Origin: Chlorops oryzae
Lineage: Eukaryota > Arthropoda > Insecta > Diptera > Chloropidae
Reading direction: 5' to 3'
Assembly: GCA_020466095.1 (NCBI GenBank)
Contig: CM035808.1
Span: 3,909,688 to 3,973,687 of the forward strand
Length of the DNA: 64,000 nucleotides
Within the stretch, counting starts at the first letter, position 1. Every line of letters starts with the position of its first letter. The translations under genes and the position numbers were made by a program. Of the stretch, positions 38,249 to 54,641 are shown piece by piece. Under the pieces are notes generated by a model that ran no database searches, was not told the origin of the DNA, and worked only from the letters and a program-made list of their open reading frames with translations.

Positions 38249-38276
38249 CCGTCCGTCCGTCCGTCCGTCCGTCCGT
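38249..38276 (+). repeat. (CGTC)n microsatellite
   Basis: About seven CGTC units. Confidence 0.9.
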
Positions 38277-38446
38277 CACAATCGCAAGATGAAAAATATT
38301 CACCACAGACTTAAACGGCTGTGCTGCAAAATCTTGCTAACTTGTTCAAAAATTTCGCTCGCCTGAAAAGACGTCGATGCGGGAAAATGGGAAAAAAACT
38401 TCATAAGCCCAGCCATCAGTGGACGTGTGAATGGATTTGAAATTTC

Positions 38447-38479
38447 AGTTTCAAGCAGACGCTGCAACGCGACGGTTCG
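38447..38479 (+). promoter_or_regulatory. plus-strand Inr/MTE/DPE core promoter
   Basis: TTTCAGTTTC puts an initiator A at 38447. Counting from it, GGTTC occupies +28 to +32, a full match to the DPE consensus RGWYV at its fixed position. Positions +18 to +27 (GCAACGCGAC) match 8 of 10 positions of the MTE consensus. There is no TATA box. Downstream to 39.3 kb is repeat-poor; possible donors are GGCAG|gtaaaa (39136) and AACG|gtgagt (39261). No coding exon was recognised on the plus strand, so the transcript is unknown. Confidence 0.5.
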
Positions 38480-40570
38480 GCTGAGATCTTTCGTCGCAAA
38501 AACGTTCGCACTTCGAAAAAGAGTTTTTATCTACAAATTTTTGCAAAACAATCGAAACGAAATCATTTTCATTGATTTAAAAAATTTCCAAAAAAAAGTT
38601 CAAAAAAAAAAATTTTTTTTTTCAATAAAAAAATTTTTAGTGCAAATTAATTTTTGGGTAGAAATTCACTCTGCCCTTTTGGCTGTTAGCCGTTGCTCGT
38701 TAATGGTTATTTTGTGTTTTGTTATCGAAGCAGCAAAAGGTACAACCAAAGAAATTGTAAACGTGCGTAAATTTCTCTTCCCTCGCCTCCGAAGTAAACG
38801 TTCCGCGTCTTGGTTAACTTGTCATCGCGTCGTTAATAAGAGAAATTCACTTACTATTTTTTTTTTTTTATTTATTTATTTTAATTTTTTTTTATTTTTG
38901 TTGTTGTCTTTCTCCACCGTTTGCCACAAAGAGTTCCGCTGTTGGTATTTTTCGTGGCAAATTTAACTTTTTCGTTTTAATTTTATTTTATTTTATTTTT
39001 TTTTGCTTCCTCCTCCATTTGAGAGGAAGTGTGTCAAATATATTTTTTGTTGCTGTGTGAAGAAAAAAAATCCGATCATCTTAAAATTGCACGGGAGTAA
39101 AAAAAATAGAAACAATTTCATTTAAATTGAAGTGAACTTTGGCAGGTAAAATAATTAATTTGTGATATTTTTCATCTCCGCATTTGTTTCGCTTCACGTC
39201 GAATTACCTGAAGCAACGTGGAAGGAACCCCACAGCCAGGGAGCCAAAGCCAATAAAAAACGGTGAGTCTCGTAGACAACTTTCAATTTTTATTTGTCCG
39301 ATAGTTGTCGATTGCGTCACAACGTCAGTCGGCGAACATTGTCAAAGTTAAGTTCAAGGATTTTAAATGAAAAAATATATTGCCTTCGTCTGCTTCTGCA
39401 CACAATCTGCAGACCGAAGAGTGCAGCATCCACACATACATACAAACATACATACATGAATGCATGTGTATTGCGCGCTTGCACATTTGCAGCAATCAAC
39501 ATTTCCGAAGGACAAAAATGCGAATTCTGTTTATGTCTCAAGGCGAAGGTCGAAACGAATGTGTCCTTGAGCGCATCGCATGGGCAGTCGCCAGTCGCCG
39601 TTGATAAAGCTTTCGAAGGTTTATTGTGATAATGAAAAGTCTCTTCATTGCTTTAGTACATTGTAATTTCAATTGGGATAGTCAGACTTGCTCTAGGAAT
39701 CGAATCTCCATAAAAAAAGTTCGCGATAGCTCAAATTTCTATTGAGATTAAATTGCTTGAGATCGAAGTTTTTTATTCTAGAGCATGCCTGAATTTCTTC
39801 TTTTATATTTGAATCAATTAGTGGGTTTCTAGGAACGTAGAAAAAGGGGCTCGTTCAGTAATTCCGATGCTTTCGAATGTTGACATTGGATTTTCAAATA
39901 AAAATTTACAGAAATCACTGCGCATGACTGGTTAATCATATGGTATTGTGTTTGAATAAGATTTAGTATTATTAGCGAGTTTGTCCCCTTCACACTATCT
40001 CTCCCCCTCTTTTACCCCTCTTTTACCCCTCTTTTATCTCCACTTGATTTACTTTTGAAAAAAACAACTTGTGCTCATACTACAAACGATTTCCGGCATT
40101 GATGCTCAGCCAAAGGTCTTTGGTCTCCCGCACATAACAAGCTTCGTAAGGGGCCTGAATGATAAGTTCTTAATCAAACTCCGGATTAAATTGTCTCATA
40201 TTGCTGTCGATAATTTCAATTAAAAAAATATTTTTTCTTTGACTTTTTTAGGCACCGTTAAAATGAGTTATTGTCAGAGTCCTTTATAATGGATGCTCAT
40301 AAAAGAACAAATGAATAGAAGCTTCACAAATTTTTGACTCCTGCCAAAAGTTCATCTAATTCGTCAGCTTCTTCGAAGAGTGAAAATGACAGTAGAGAAA
40401 ATTTTAGTCAGTCTTGAAGGATTCTTCACTAAATTAAGAACTGAATTTTTCCCGAGAACCACCAACGGAAGAGGGAAAACAATCATCCCGATATCTCCGT
40501 ATGGTTGCCATGATTGTGAACATAGTCTAAATAATCCAAAAAATAATTAATTGATCACTATTTGAACGCT
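38480..40570. other. repeat-poor region after the 38.4 kb promoter
   Basis: Possible leader sequence of an unknown plus-strand transcript (to about 39.26 kb), then AT-rich DNA. The open frame at 38427-38966 begins before the predicted transcription start and has no domain, so I do not call it. The frames at 39294-39629 overlap each other and show no recognisable product. Confidence 0.35.
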
Positions 40571-40573
40571 TAA

Positions 40574-41309
40574 GGGGGTCTTCTCATTGAAAACCCGTTT
40601 TTTGGACCCTTTTTAAAAAAATTCTTATTTGAAAACGCAAAGAATAATTGAAAACTTTTTTTATTTATTGTATTACAAAAGGTTCAAAGTAAATAAAAAA
40701 ATTTTTTTTGCCTCGATACGTGGGCTGTTCAAAAAGTAATGAGACTTCAAAGTTGGTGGTGAAAAAAAAGGTGCCGTCACGGCGGCCACGATTCCGGGTC
40801 TCCGGAGCGTCCGAAATGGAAAAAAAAACGGGGTTATAATCAGTATAGATGTAATTCTCGGGTGAACCTCAAGCTTAATTTTGTGATTTTTTTTGACAAA
40901 ATGGCGGCCATTCAAAAAAAAATTTCAATTTCTGGCTTTTTTTTTGTAGTTTAGTGTAAAAAAAAAAAATAGTAAACAATTTTTTAAAATTATGGTCGAG
41001 GTTCACCCGAGAATGGTGACAATTCTGCGTCGATTCCACTTTGTTTCATGAAAATCGGTTCAGTTGAACTGGAGATATCATGGCCGCCAGTTCGAAAAAC
41101 GTGGTTTCGAGATAAACGCGTTTAAAGTTTGAAGCAACGCAAAAATTAATGGTTTTAGCGCAGATCTTGCTCGACAAAGAAGGCTATATCCTCTAAACTA
41201 TTTCGAATTTCAAAAAATCCTTTAAGGGGCATATTCACAACTACCCAAGCTATAAATAAATGCAAAAAAAAAAGTCGAAAAAAAAAAGTTGCTCAATGAG
41301 AAGACCCCC
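40574..41309. mobile_element. TTAA-flanked TIR element, copy 2 (inverted)
   Basis: The same termini and TTAA flanks as the copy at 2340-2977, but inverted. It carries about 100 bp more, including a 12-bp insertion near 40775. Confidence 0.75.
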
Positions 41310-42369
41310 TTAAAAATCAGATCTTTGATAACTCTGCCTTCCTTGGGGAGCACTTTTATTTCTATTAAAGATTTTTTGATCAATTTTTGATTCCAAAAAA
41401 AAAAAAAACACATACGTCAATAATTTTCCCCATCCAAATTGAGCGAATTCACTCCTCCCCTGTTCGAAGAAAATTCCTTTAGTTTGATTGCAGCAATAAG
41501 AGATAAAGAAAAATGTTTTCCACAACATTCGAACTTTCTGCATTAAATTGTTTTACAAAATTATCGGTTTATTATTCGCCACTCGACACGTTGAAACCTG
41601 AATGCGGCGCGTGCACTCTTCTTTACTTTCTTCGTCAAAAGCGCTAACGCCAGTCACAACTGATGGAATGAAAAAAGAAACAAGTTTCGAATGAAAAGAA
41701 AATGTGACTAATACTCGTAAGTTAACCTACCGGTATGGAGAAAAACAACTGATCGTTTAACTCAACAAGAAAACTACTTTTACTATGTCAAGGATGTACG
41801 AGCAGCAAGCATTACGGATAAAATACTTAAGATTTATATTGCCACTTAAATGACAGGCGGACATATTTTACACATGTCAGAGTCATGTTTTTACTCTCCT
41901 CAAAGCGAATCCCCGCGAACAACGAAATAAGATAAAAAGCGCCGTGTGTTCATGCACTACTTAATTTCGACTACAAAATTGCTCGTAATTAGTTATTTGC
42001 TCGGATGTGACACCGTCAAATTACGATGACAGCGTTCAGCATTTTTCGGGTACAAATCGAATGAAAATTTGTGTTCGTTCGAAAATAATTGAACTGTCTG
42101 AAACAATATTCGATAAAAGGCAATTCAAACTCGCAAATGAGCAAAAATGCCATGAATCTATCATCAATTCTAGGAAAAAAATCAATTTAATTTAAATCAT
42201 TGAAAAATTACCTTACTGAAAAAGCAGCATTTTATGTCTATAGAAGCAACCGGTTAGTAAAGATAGTTGCTTTAAATGGAAGAGGATGATAATCAAGTTC
42301 AGGAATATAAGTATTTCGTGTTTACAAAGGCACAGTATTCTCCTGAGATAATTTTCTATCTTTTTATAT

Positions 42370-42600
42370 CGGGTGTGTGATTATTTTCCCTTTCCCGGGG
42401 AATTCAATTCACCAACTGATTTGATTTCCCTTTCTCTAGTTTGAGGGGGAATTTGAATTACCTCATGATCTAACTGGCGATATGCATTCTCTATTAAAGT
42501 AATTCAATTTCCCTCTCAATCTAGGAAAAAGGGGAATTAATCACTTCAATTGCGATATTGAATTACCTTTCCCGCGAAAGGGAAACCAATCACATACCCG
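42370..42600. mobile_element. 231-bp MITE next to the satellite
   Basis: The ends CGGGTGTGTGATT and GAAACCAATCACATACCCG pair, with inner 'tttccctttccc' and 'cgcgaaaggg' pairing too, giving about 30-bp imperfect TIRs. Confidence 0.7.
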
Positions 42601-42623
42601 TGTAAAATAAAAACCGAACTTCA

Positions 42624-43431
42624 TATGGTCTATAATCTATGGTCTATGGTCTATGGCCTGTGGTCTATTGTCTATGGTGTATGGTCTATGGTCTATGGTC
42701 TATAGTCTATGGTTTATGGTCTATGGTCTATGGTCTATGGTCTATGGTCTATGGTCTATGGACTATGGTCTCTGGTCTATGGTCTCTGGTCTATGGTCTA
42801 TGGTCTATGGTCTATGGTCTATGGTCTATGGTCTATGGTCTATGGTCTATGGTCTATGGTCTATGGTCTATGGTCTATGGTCTATGGTCTATGGTCTATG
42901 GTCTATGGTCTATGGTCTATGGTCTATGGTCTATGGTCTATGGTCTATGGTCTATGGTCTATGGTCTATGGTCTATGGTCTATGGTCTATGGTCTATGGT
43001 CTATGGTCTATGGTCTATGGTCTATGGTCTATGGTCTATGGTCTATGGTCTATGGTCTATGGTCTATGGTCTATGGTCTATGGTCTATGGTCTATGGTCT
43101 ATGGTCTATGGTCTATGGTCTATGGTCTATGGTCTATGGTCTATGGTCTATGGTCTATGGTCTATGGTCTATGGTCTATGGTCTATGGTCTGTGGTCTAT
43201 GGCCTATGGTCTGTGGTCTATGGCCTATGGTCTGTGGTCTATGGCCTATGGTTTATGGTCTATGGTTTATGGTCTATGGTCTGTGGTCTGTGGTCTATGG
43301 TCTATGGTCTATGGTCTATGGTCTATAGTCTAGTCTATGGTCTATGGTTTATTGTCTGGTTTATTGTCTATGGTCTATGGTCTATGGTTTATTGTCTTAT
43401 GTCTATGGTCTATGTTCTATGAAAGACTATT
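42624..43431 (+). repeat. 7-bp satellite, about 115 units of TATGGTC
   Basis: This is a near-perfect array of TATGGTC. The centre (about 42790-43190) is almost invariant; both edges carry variants (ggcctat, ggtttat, ggtctgt). Because 7 is not a multiple of 3 and the unit lacks stops, all three plus frames stay open and read a VYGLWSM heptapeptide. These open frames are an artefact of the repeat, not genes. Confidence 0.95.
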
Positions 43432-44611
43432 CAAAAGAAAGAAGTCTTTATCAAATTTTAATGGAACGATTCGAGGAGGATTCTCGATTTTATATCCCCT
43501 GCAAGCGAAGTCATCAACCGATCGATCATTTTATATATCTTCCAAAAATAGGCCAGAACTGATTTAAATCATTTGAAGCTTTCAAAAATTATTTGAAAAT
43601 TAAAATTGTTTAAAATTTTCAGTTAAACGGATCGAATTCGAATATCAAATTTATTGCAATTTTAGTCCTTTAGGCTCATAGTCTTCAACCCAGTTTAAAT
43701 TTTTTGAAGGTTTAAGCTTTCAAATGGCAGTCTTCAGGAGTGTTTAAATCAGGTTTATTAATTTTATATTAACATTTTTGAAAAAATTAAATATAGCAAA
43801 GGCATATGATTGATTTAAGCTGGCATGAAGTTTTAAAGAATATTTTCAACAATTTAAAATTTCGAAGTTTTTAAACTGAGCTGAAGACAAAGACTCTTAG
43901 TCTCATCCCTATTCAATAATGATTACTAAATTATTGATTAATAAACTAAATTTCTCTCTTGTGGATTGAAATAATGGTTATTCATGATTGTTTTATATAA
44001 GGAACTTCAAGGAACCGAAAAAAATCGTCACAGGGAGAATTAGTTATAAGGAAGAATTTTTTATGGAGGAGTTTCTTCGAATTTAAGTGGCTCCTAACTT
44101 TGATGTCCAAAGTAATGGTTAAATATTCCAAATAATCGCTGAAAACTCAAAGTAATTAAAAAAATAATCAAAAAAACAAATTTCGATTCAACTGAGATTA
44201 TTTTGAGTTAATTCTCGCTTATTTAATTCAAATCAAATTAATTCGGATTTTTCGTTTGTCATAACTTTCACTCAATTCAAAGCTTAGAAAGCTTATTTTT
44301 ATCTAGAAATAAAAATTATTTGGTAAAAAGAAAGCTAAATAAAGTTGTAAATGTCATTGTAGCAATTACGAAAACAAAAAGCAGACCAACCTAGATCGAA
44401 ACACAGAGACCCCGATTCATGCTCTATTACCTCAGCGCATTGTCACTGTCAGTTCACACGTCACAAAGTAATTTCGAAAAGCTTTTGAATGAACAAACCA
44501 CTTTTTTTCTATTTTTTAATTGAAATAATTTTTATTTATTTATTTTTTATTTAATGCAATAATTCATGAATTAATATTTCGGAAGCGCGCGCTTTCGTTC
44601 ATACTTAAGAT
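43432..44611. other. intergenic, nothing recognised
   Basis: Between the satellite and the 3' end of protease A. AT-rich with short Phe-rich frames only; AATAAA-type signals near 44531-44550 (minus strand) likely serve gene A. Confidence 0.5.
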
Positions 44612-45568
<957 letters not shown>

Positions 45569-45868
45569 ATAGCCCTCTTCCGGCTTTTATGCAAAATCAA
45601 AAATAACAACAAAAAACGGCGATAATTTTTAACCCTTCGGAGCGATTCTGAAATGTCGTGTAAATTCAGCGGAATGCTATCTTAATTGCGTTGGTGCTTA
45701 AATTTCAATTTGTCAATTCAATGGCATTCGAATCCGTAAAAAAGGGGGTTTTGAAATCCGTTTTTTGGACGTTAAAATGTGAGACAAAAATACGGTATTC
45801 TCTAATGACCCATGGGAGAGTTAGTTAAGTATCATTGGAAACTCTTACATTACCTTCGATTGATCTTC

Positions 45869-46630
45869 TACACAGAGAAAAAAATCAACCAGAAAACTGG
45901 TTAAATCAAAAGGAAAAACATACAAAATGACTTCAACCAAGAATATTTTTATTTTAACAATTTTTCTTGTTGGAAAAAATAAAGATTTTCCTTTTGAATC
46001 AACAATATTTCAGGTCGAATTGAAATTATATTTTCAAATATGGATTAAAATTTAAATTGTTGAACCAACCATCGACATAATTGAAATGACAAGATAATTT
46101 TAATAAAAGAAGAAATTTCCAAACAAATTTATTAAACGTCCTATTTTATAAACCAAATGAGAATTATAACGAACGTAAAGAAATTTAATTTAACATATTT
46201 CCTTTCAAATCAAGCAATAATGTTGTTGACTCAAGCATTTTTCTTTTGAAATTTTCGTTCTGCTCGAAAATCAAAAGGACTGTGAATAACAATGCGCCCT
46301 TTTAAAAAAATCATGGTAAAGTTCGCTCAGTGTATAACTTATAACACTGTGAGAAATTTTTGAAGTCATCGAATTCAAACAAAAACGTGACTGCATTTAC
46401 TGAAAGTAAATGTAAAAATCCCTGTATTTATTTTCGCTAAATTGGCCCCAAGTCACTTTTAGATCGGCATTGAAGCGTGTGGCCGAGAATTAAGTTGCGC
46501 CGTCTCTAATGGCTTTATCTCGTATACCGTTCACAGTTTTATTTTACTGTCAATAACAAAATTTTAGCTTTAGACATGGAGTAAAGAACTGTCGCAATAA
46601 CTGACCCGAAAAGGACTGGGGTCTGTCACA
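45869..46630. mobile_element. MITE-G copy 3 joined to repeat T
   Basis: MITE-G (45869-46334, internally shortened, from TACACAGAG to TCAGTGTA) is followed directly by repeat T (46335-46630, ending ctggggtctgtcaca). The same G-T pair occurs inverted at 47971-48903, so the two pairs face each other across protease gene B. Confidence 0.7.
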
Positions 46631-46770
46631 AAAATCCCCCAAAAAAATTCCCCAAAATCAGAGTTTTTCGAGATATTTGAATTAAATTCGAAATTTAATG
46701 CAAAGAGGCCACAATATTTGAAACAACGATGAGAATTACAAATGAAGTTTTTTTTTTGTGCATTTTGACT

Positions 46771-47662
<892 letters not shown>

Positions 47663-47827
47663 AAAAATAAATAAAATTACTATTTTATCAGGCGGTTTTT
47701 AATTAAATGATATATCAGAAGCTGAATTAATCCGTTATTGACCATTGTGGCCAATAAAACTGCGGGAAGACATAAAACGAAGAAACTTTATGGATTCAAT
47801 CGAGTATTGACGCTCTCCTAATAAACC

Positions 47828-48903
47828 TACACTGAGCGAACTTAAGCATGATTTTTTTTTTTAAAGGGCGCATTGTTATTCACAGTCCTTTTGATTTTCG
47901 AGCAGAATAAAAATGTCAAAAGAAAAATGGTTAAGTCAATAACATTTTTGGTTGATTTGAAAGGAAATATTGTGACAGACCCCAGTCCTTTTCGGGTCAG
48001 TTATTGCGACAGTTCTTTACTCCATGTCTAAAGCTAAAACTTTGTTATTGACAGTAAAGTAAAACTGTGAACGGTATACGAGATAAGGCCATAAGAGACG
48101 GCGCAACTTAATTCTCGGCCACACTCTTCAATGCCGATCTAAAAGTGACTTGGGGCCAATTTAGCGAAAATAAATACAGGGATTTTTTTTACATTTCTTA
48201 GGTACTTTCAGTATATGCAGTCAGATTTTTGCTGGAATTCGATGACTTCAAAAATTTCTCACAGTGTTATAAGTTATACACTGAGCGAACTTAACCATGG
48301 TTTTTTTAAAAGGGCGCATTGTTATTCACAATCCTTTTGATTTTCGAGCAGAATAAAAATTTCAAAAGAAAAATGCTTGAGTTAACAACATTTTTGGTTG
48401 ATTTGAAAGGAAATATTTTTAATTACATTTCTTATCGTTCGGTATAATTCTCATTTGGTTTATAAAATAGGACAAATAAAATATTTATACATCTTAGAAC
48501 TTTTTAAGGATTGCGAAAGCAGTCACGACAACGGAATGACAAAAACGGATGAAGGCCATCCGATTGCTATTTTTGGGGCTATGATCAGCAGAGGGGCTCT
48601 GAACGTTAATTAAATTTGTTTGGACATTTCTTCTTTTATAGGTATTTTAGCAAAAAATTTTTATTATAAAAATTATCTTGTCATTTCAATTATGTCCATG
48701 GTAAGTTAAAACATTTAAATTTAAATCCATTTTTGAAAATTATCATATCATTTCAACCTGAAAGATGGTTGATCCAAAAGGAAAATCTTTATTTTTTCCA
48801 ACAAGAAATATTGTTAAAATAAAAATATTCCTTGTTGAAGCCGATTTTGTATGTTTTTCCTTTTGATTTAACCAATTTTCTGGTTGATTTTTTTCTCTGT
48901 GTA
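47828..48903. mobile_element. partial MITE-G, repeat T and MITE-G
   Basis: A truncated MITE-G (47828-47970) runs into repeat T (47971-48276, inverted relative to 46335-46630) and then a full MITE-G (48277-48903). Nothing in it codes. Confidence 0.7.
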
Positions 48904-49680
48904 CAATTTTGAAAAGCCTAATCCTTTGACTTAACCTTTTTTGTTCCTTTATAAAGGGCTTTACGCTCTAAAGCAGCAAGTAAATTTCCTATACCAAACA
49001 CATGTAGAAAAAACAAAGAAGTACTTTGGCTTACTTTCGCTACTTAAACGCATACGCTAATTACAAGTAATCGGACTCATAGGGTTGCATTTAAGTCATA
49101 CATTTTCTATATATCTGTCGACCTGTCATCGAAATTTCAACTCTGATTTCCTTTCTTCAAAAGAATGAGCTCGTTACTTCCTTTCAATTTACTTTAACAG
49201 CGTTGAGCCCGTAATATCGAAAGTCGTAAAGTGTCCCACAGGCCCGTTGTAACGACATTTTCTATTGAGTATTGCGGAAAAATCTAAATAAATAAAAAGA
49301 CATGTGATACCCTCCAATATAGTCAGGGATCCCTGGTGCAAATCCAACCCGTTAAAGGTTATTTGAAGTATAGAACTTCGCTTTAACTATCCCCGAAAGT
49401 AAGACCCGAAAACAATGGCGGACTTACCGAGTAGGCAACATAGGCAGCTTCCTAGGGCGGCAAGTGTTCAGGGGCGGTGAATTCTGACCGTTTACACTGC
49501 ATAAAATGCTACTGGCTGCTATCTGAGGCGGCAAAATCGCAACTGCCTAGGGCGGAAATTTGTCTTAAACCGCCCCCTTCCCGAAAAACACTTTTAACTC
49601 TTTTCACAGAGCTGCTATAAGTACAACCACAGTACAAATCGATTATAACAGACCCGGTTATAACACACTACCATATATAG

Positions 49681-50108
49681 TAGAGCTGTAAAAATTCTAA
49701 AATTTACACTACTCGAGTGTATTCGTTATTTTTCGTGAAGTAATCGTTACTTAGTACTCGTTACTTAGTACTCGTTACTAAGTACTCATTATATTTTTTC
49801 AAATATTGTTCGGGAACGAATGACGTTGCATGAATAACTCAATGTTGATAAAGTAATCAAAAATCTCTCATGCTCTTTGAATCTTCACCCAGTATTTAGT
49901 AACCAAATATCAACTCAACTCACTCTACTACCATACTGTTTTGTGCACCCATAACATTAGTACTTTATTACTCTGGCAACCATCAGCTGGCATGTCTGTA
50001 AAAAAAGTTCTAGTAACGAGATACTTCCATCAGTAACGAGACGTTATTGATTACTGACTAGAGTAATCGTTACTTTTTACCGAATAGTAACGATATTTTA
50101 CAGCTCTA
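49681..50108. mobile_element. hAT-type MITE with exact 8-bp target duplication
   Basis: The termini TAGAGCTGTAAAA and TTTTACAGCTCTA are perfect over 13 bp. ATATATAG flanks both sides (49673-49680, 50109-50116). Inside, TCGTTAC or GTAACGA occurs at least eight times, mostly near the ends. Confidence 0.85.
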
Positions 50109-50302
50109 ATATATAGTAGAGAAAATTTTCACAAAATGTTGCAATTTAAAAAAGTATACAGGAGATTAAATCAATTACCTACCACATCCTTTCATGAGTA
50201 ACATCTTATAAATCTTAACGAATATTCTCTTGAAAAAATCTATATATAATTAAATAAAAACACCCTATCAATATCTCTTCGCTTTATTGGGCCATTACAT
50301 TG

Positions 50303-51101
<799 letters not shown>

Positions 51102-51845
51102 TCAGTTCTGATTTTGAAACGTGTCAACGAAACACTGAAGTCCTATTCTTGATGCCATTGGGTTTTTTTCTACAAATTTTACAACCCTTTATCTTATCCA
51201 CATGGCTGGACTAGTTTACAGTCTAATCATTTTATGTTTTTTCGAAATTTTCAAAAGCTAATTCAATAGAGCAACCACTTGAAGACGGACAGCAAGTTAT
51301 AAATCAATAAGGCTCGTATAAATCCGTAAATCGAAAGGTGGTTTTTTTCTAAAACGCAAAAAATTATAAGAATCTGAGAATGATTCTCTATAATACAATT
51401 TATTCTCTATTTATGCAATTATTGATGAATTTATATGTACCAGAAACCTGACATCTTTCAATGTGTATGTTACTTTAGTCAACCCTTGCATAAATTTTGA
51501 ACCTTCCTTAACTTTCAGTACCTACTATTGACGAGAAATAGTTATTTATGGGGATGGAATTTGACTAAAATGAAGAATTTAAAGCTTCGAGCGTTCTCCG
51601 TATGGTAGTAACGATAAATCACTTTTTCGGCGTGGTTTGGACGTTTCTTTGGCGGGCCCACTCCCGATTTTATGGAAGAAAATTTGTTCTGTCTTTTTTC
51701 CGTGTCATAAATATTGCTTAAAAATAGCCAACGGTTCTCAAGGTTGCAAGACTTATTCTTGAATCGCTCTAATTTAATTTTAGTGGATGACGTTACATAG
51801 TCCACACCCATTTTCGCTTTAAATAATCTTTGAGGCTTGCATACA

Positions 51846-52453
51846 TACACAGAGAACTAAATCAACCAGAAAACTGGTTAAACTAAAAGGAAAATCATAC
51901 AAAACGGCTTCAACAAGGAATAGTTTTAATTTTAACAATTTTTCTTGTTGGGAAAAATAAAGATTTCCCTTTTCAATCAACTATTTTTCAGGTCGAATTG
52001 AAATGATAATTTTCAAAAATGGATTTAAATTTAAATTGTTGAACTAACCACGGACATAATTGAAATAACAAGATAATTTTAATACAAGAAGAAATGTCCA
52101 AACAAATTTATTAAACGTCCTATTTTATAAACCAAATGAGAATTATAAGGAACGTAAAGAAATGTAATTTAACATATTTCCTTTCAAATCAATCAAAAAT
52201 TTTGTTGTCGTGACTGCTTTCGCAATTTTTAAAAAGTTCTTAGATGAATGAATGTCTTATGTCCTATTTTATAAACCAAATGAGAATTATACCGAACTTA
52301 AAGAAATTTCATTAAACATATTTCCTTTCAAATCAACCAAAAATGTTGACTCAACCATTTTTCTTTTGAAATTTTCGTTCTGCTCGAAAATCAAAAGGAC
52401 TGTGAATAACAATACGCCATTTTAAAAAATCATGGTAAAGTTCGCTCAATGTA
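51846..52453. mobile_element. MITE-G copy with internal duplication
   Basis: It runs from TACACAGAG to TCAATGTA. About 110 bp around 'ttttataaaccaaatgagaat' is present twice (from 52120 and 52260). Confidence 0.7.
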
Positions 52454-53103
52454 GGAAATTCCATTTAGAAGGACGGACGAAAATCCAATGAAGTTGAGTT
52501 CTAAAGAGGACCGTGGGATACTGTTTCTTCGTTGTAATTTTAAATATTGCGAAATAATCAAAAGATGGGGAATATTATGAGGAAATCTCGGATTTAGTAA
52601 AGGAATTGGTACCAATTAGATTTGCTTCGACGAAAATTTGAAGTAAATAGAACGGGTAAAATATTACCACCCCGCATTCATGGGATCCTTGATTCTGATC
52701 CTTCTAGCTGCTACAAGCTCTATACAATTCAAATTAAGAAACTTCTTAGGTAAATATCAAAGGTCTCGGGAAATAGAAGGACTATCAAACCACAATAATT
52801 TTTATTGAACCTTCAAAAATGATTTCCCCGGAGATAAGTTTTTCTGGTATTTTGTTTGCAAATTTTTAGAAATTTCATTAAGAGTGAAGTTGTTCAATGG
52901 ACGACTTTGACCAAAATTCCTGACATTTAGACATTAATGCGACGGCTAATAGTACTAACAGATTAATCTGTATGAATATATTGGTGGTTCAAAGGGTTAA
53001 AAGCGTCCGATACTTCAAAAAATGAGGTTAATTCAAATGGAAAAAGTCTTGAGACTTTTTGGTAAGCCACAGCTTTTACACCACGTCAAAAAAAAGGATT
53101 TAT
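52454..53103. other. intergenic, nothing recognised
   Basis: AT-rich spacer between proteases C and D. I see no coding frame, RNA gene or clear repeat ends. Confidence 0.5.
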
Positions 53104-54013
<910 letters not shown>

Positions 54014-54456
54014 TCAATTACAGCATAATTTCCATGCCGTCGCAAAATCTTTCGCGCAATAAATTTTCTATCATTTAATTATATTATTTATTGCATGCTA
54101 GATTTTTTCGGGGTTGTCGCGATCATATTTGTGGATTAAATTTATTAAAGACATAAAAAAAAACAAGACAACTAAACTGGAAAGAAAAGTCTAGTTAAAC
54201 ATTGAATAATATTTATAGTAATTTCATTAAAGGGAAAAACCTTTCTGTGTTCAGTCAAAACTGGCTAAAAAAGAATATTTACGAACCGAAATCGTTTTGA
54301 GACAAATTTTATAATAAGTCCGCACACTCAAAAAATTCCGTCGTAGAATCTATTATATGCGCAATTGATATAGGCCCAATTGCAAGATATCATAGATTCT
54401 ACGATAGCTTTGCAGTAGTTTCTAGGACGAGGAATGTCATTGATTTCAACGATATA

Positions 54457-54641
54457 CAGTCGAACTTCCGTATAGTGAACGTCTATACAATGAAGTTCTC
54501 CCTACTATGAAATAATTTCAAATGCACAGCTTTTTCGTTCCACTTTCAGTGTACGTGATAATAATTTCTGTAAAATGAAATTTCTATATAATGAAGTGAT
54601 TTTCTGGTCCCGTGCGACTTCATTATAAGGAAGTTCGACTG
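54457..54641. mobile_element. 185-bp Tc1/pogo-like MITE
   Basis: The ends CAGTCGAACTTCC and GGAAGTTCGACTG are perfect 13-bp TIRs, flanked by TA. A copy with about 95% the same text is at 56655-56838. Confidence 0.85.

Noticed and set aside
38427..38966. 179-codon plus-strand frame
   Set aside because: It begins before the predicted transcription start and is Phe/Lys-rich from poly-A/T tracts.
42639..43422. Three long plus-strand frames of 226-237 codons
   Set aside because: They are the 7-bp satellite read in three frames; the heptapeptide repeat is a consequence of unit length.
49681..50116. CRISPR-like array of TCGTTAC repeats
   Set aside because: Irregular spacing, both orientations, and hAT ends with target duplication in a eukaryotic genome.
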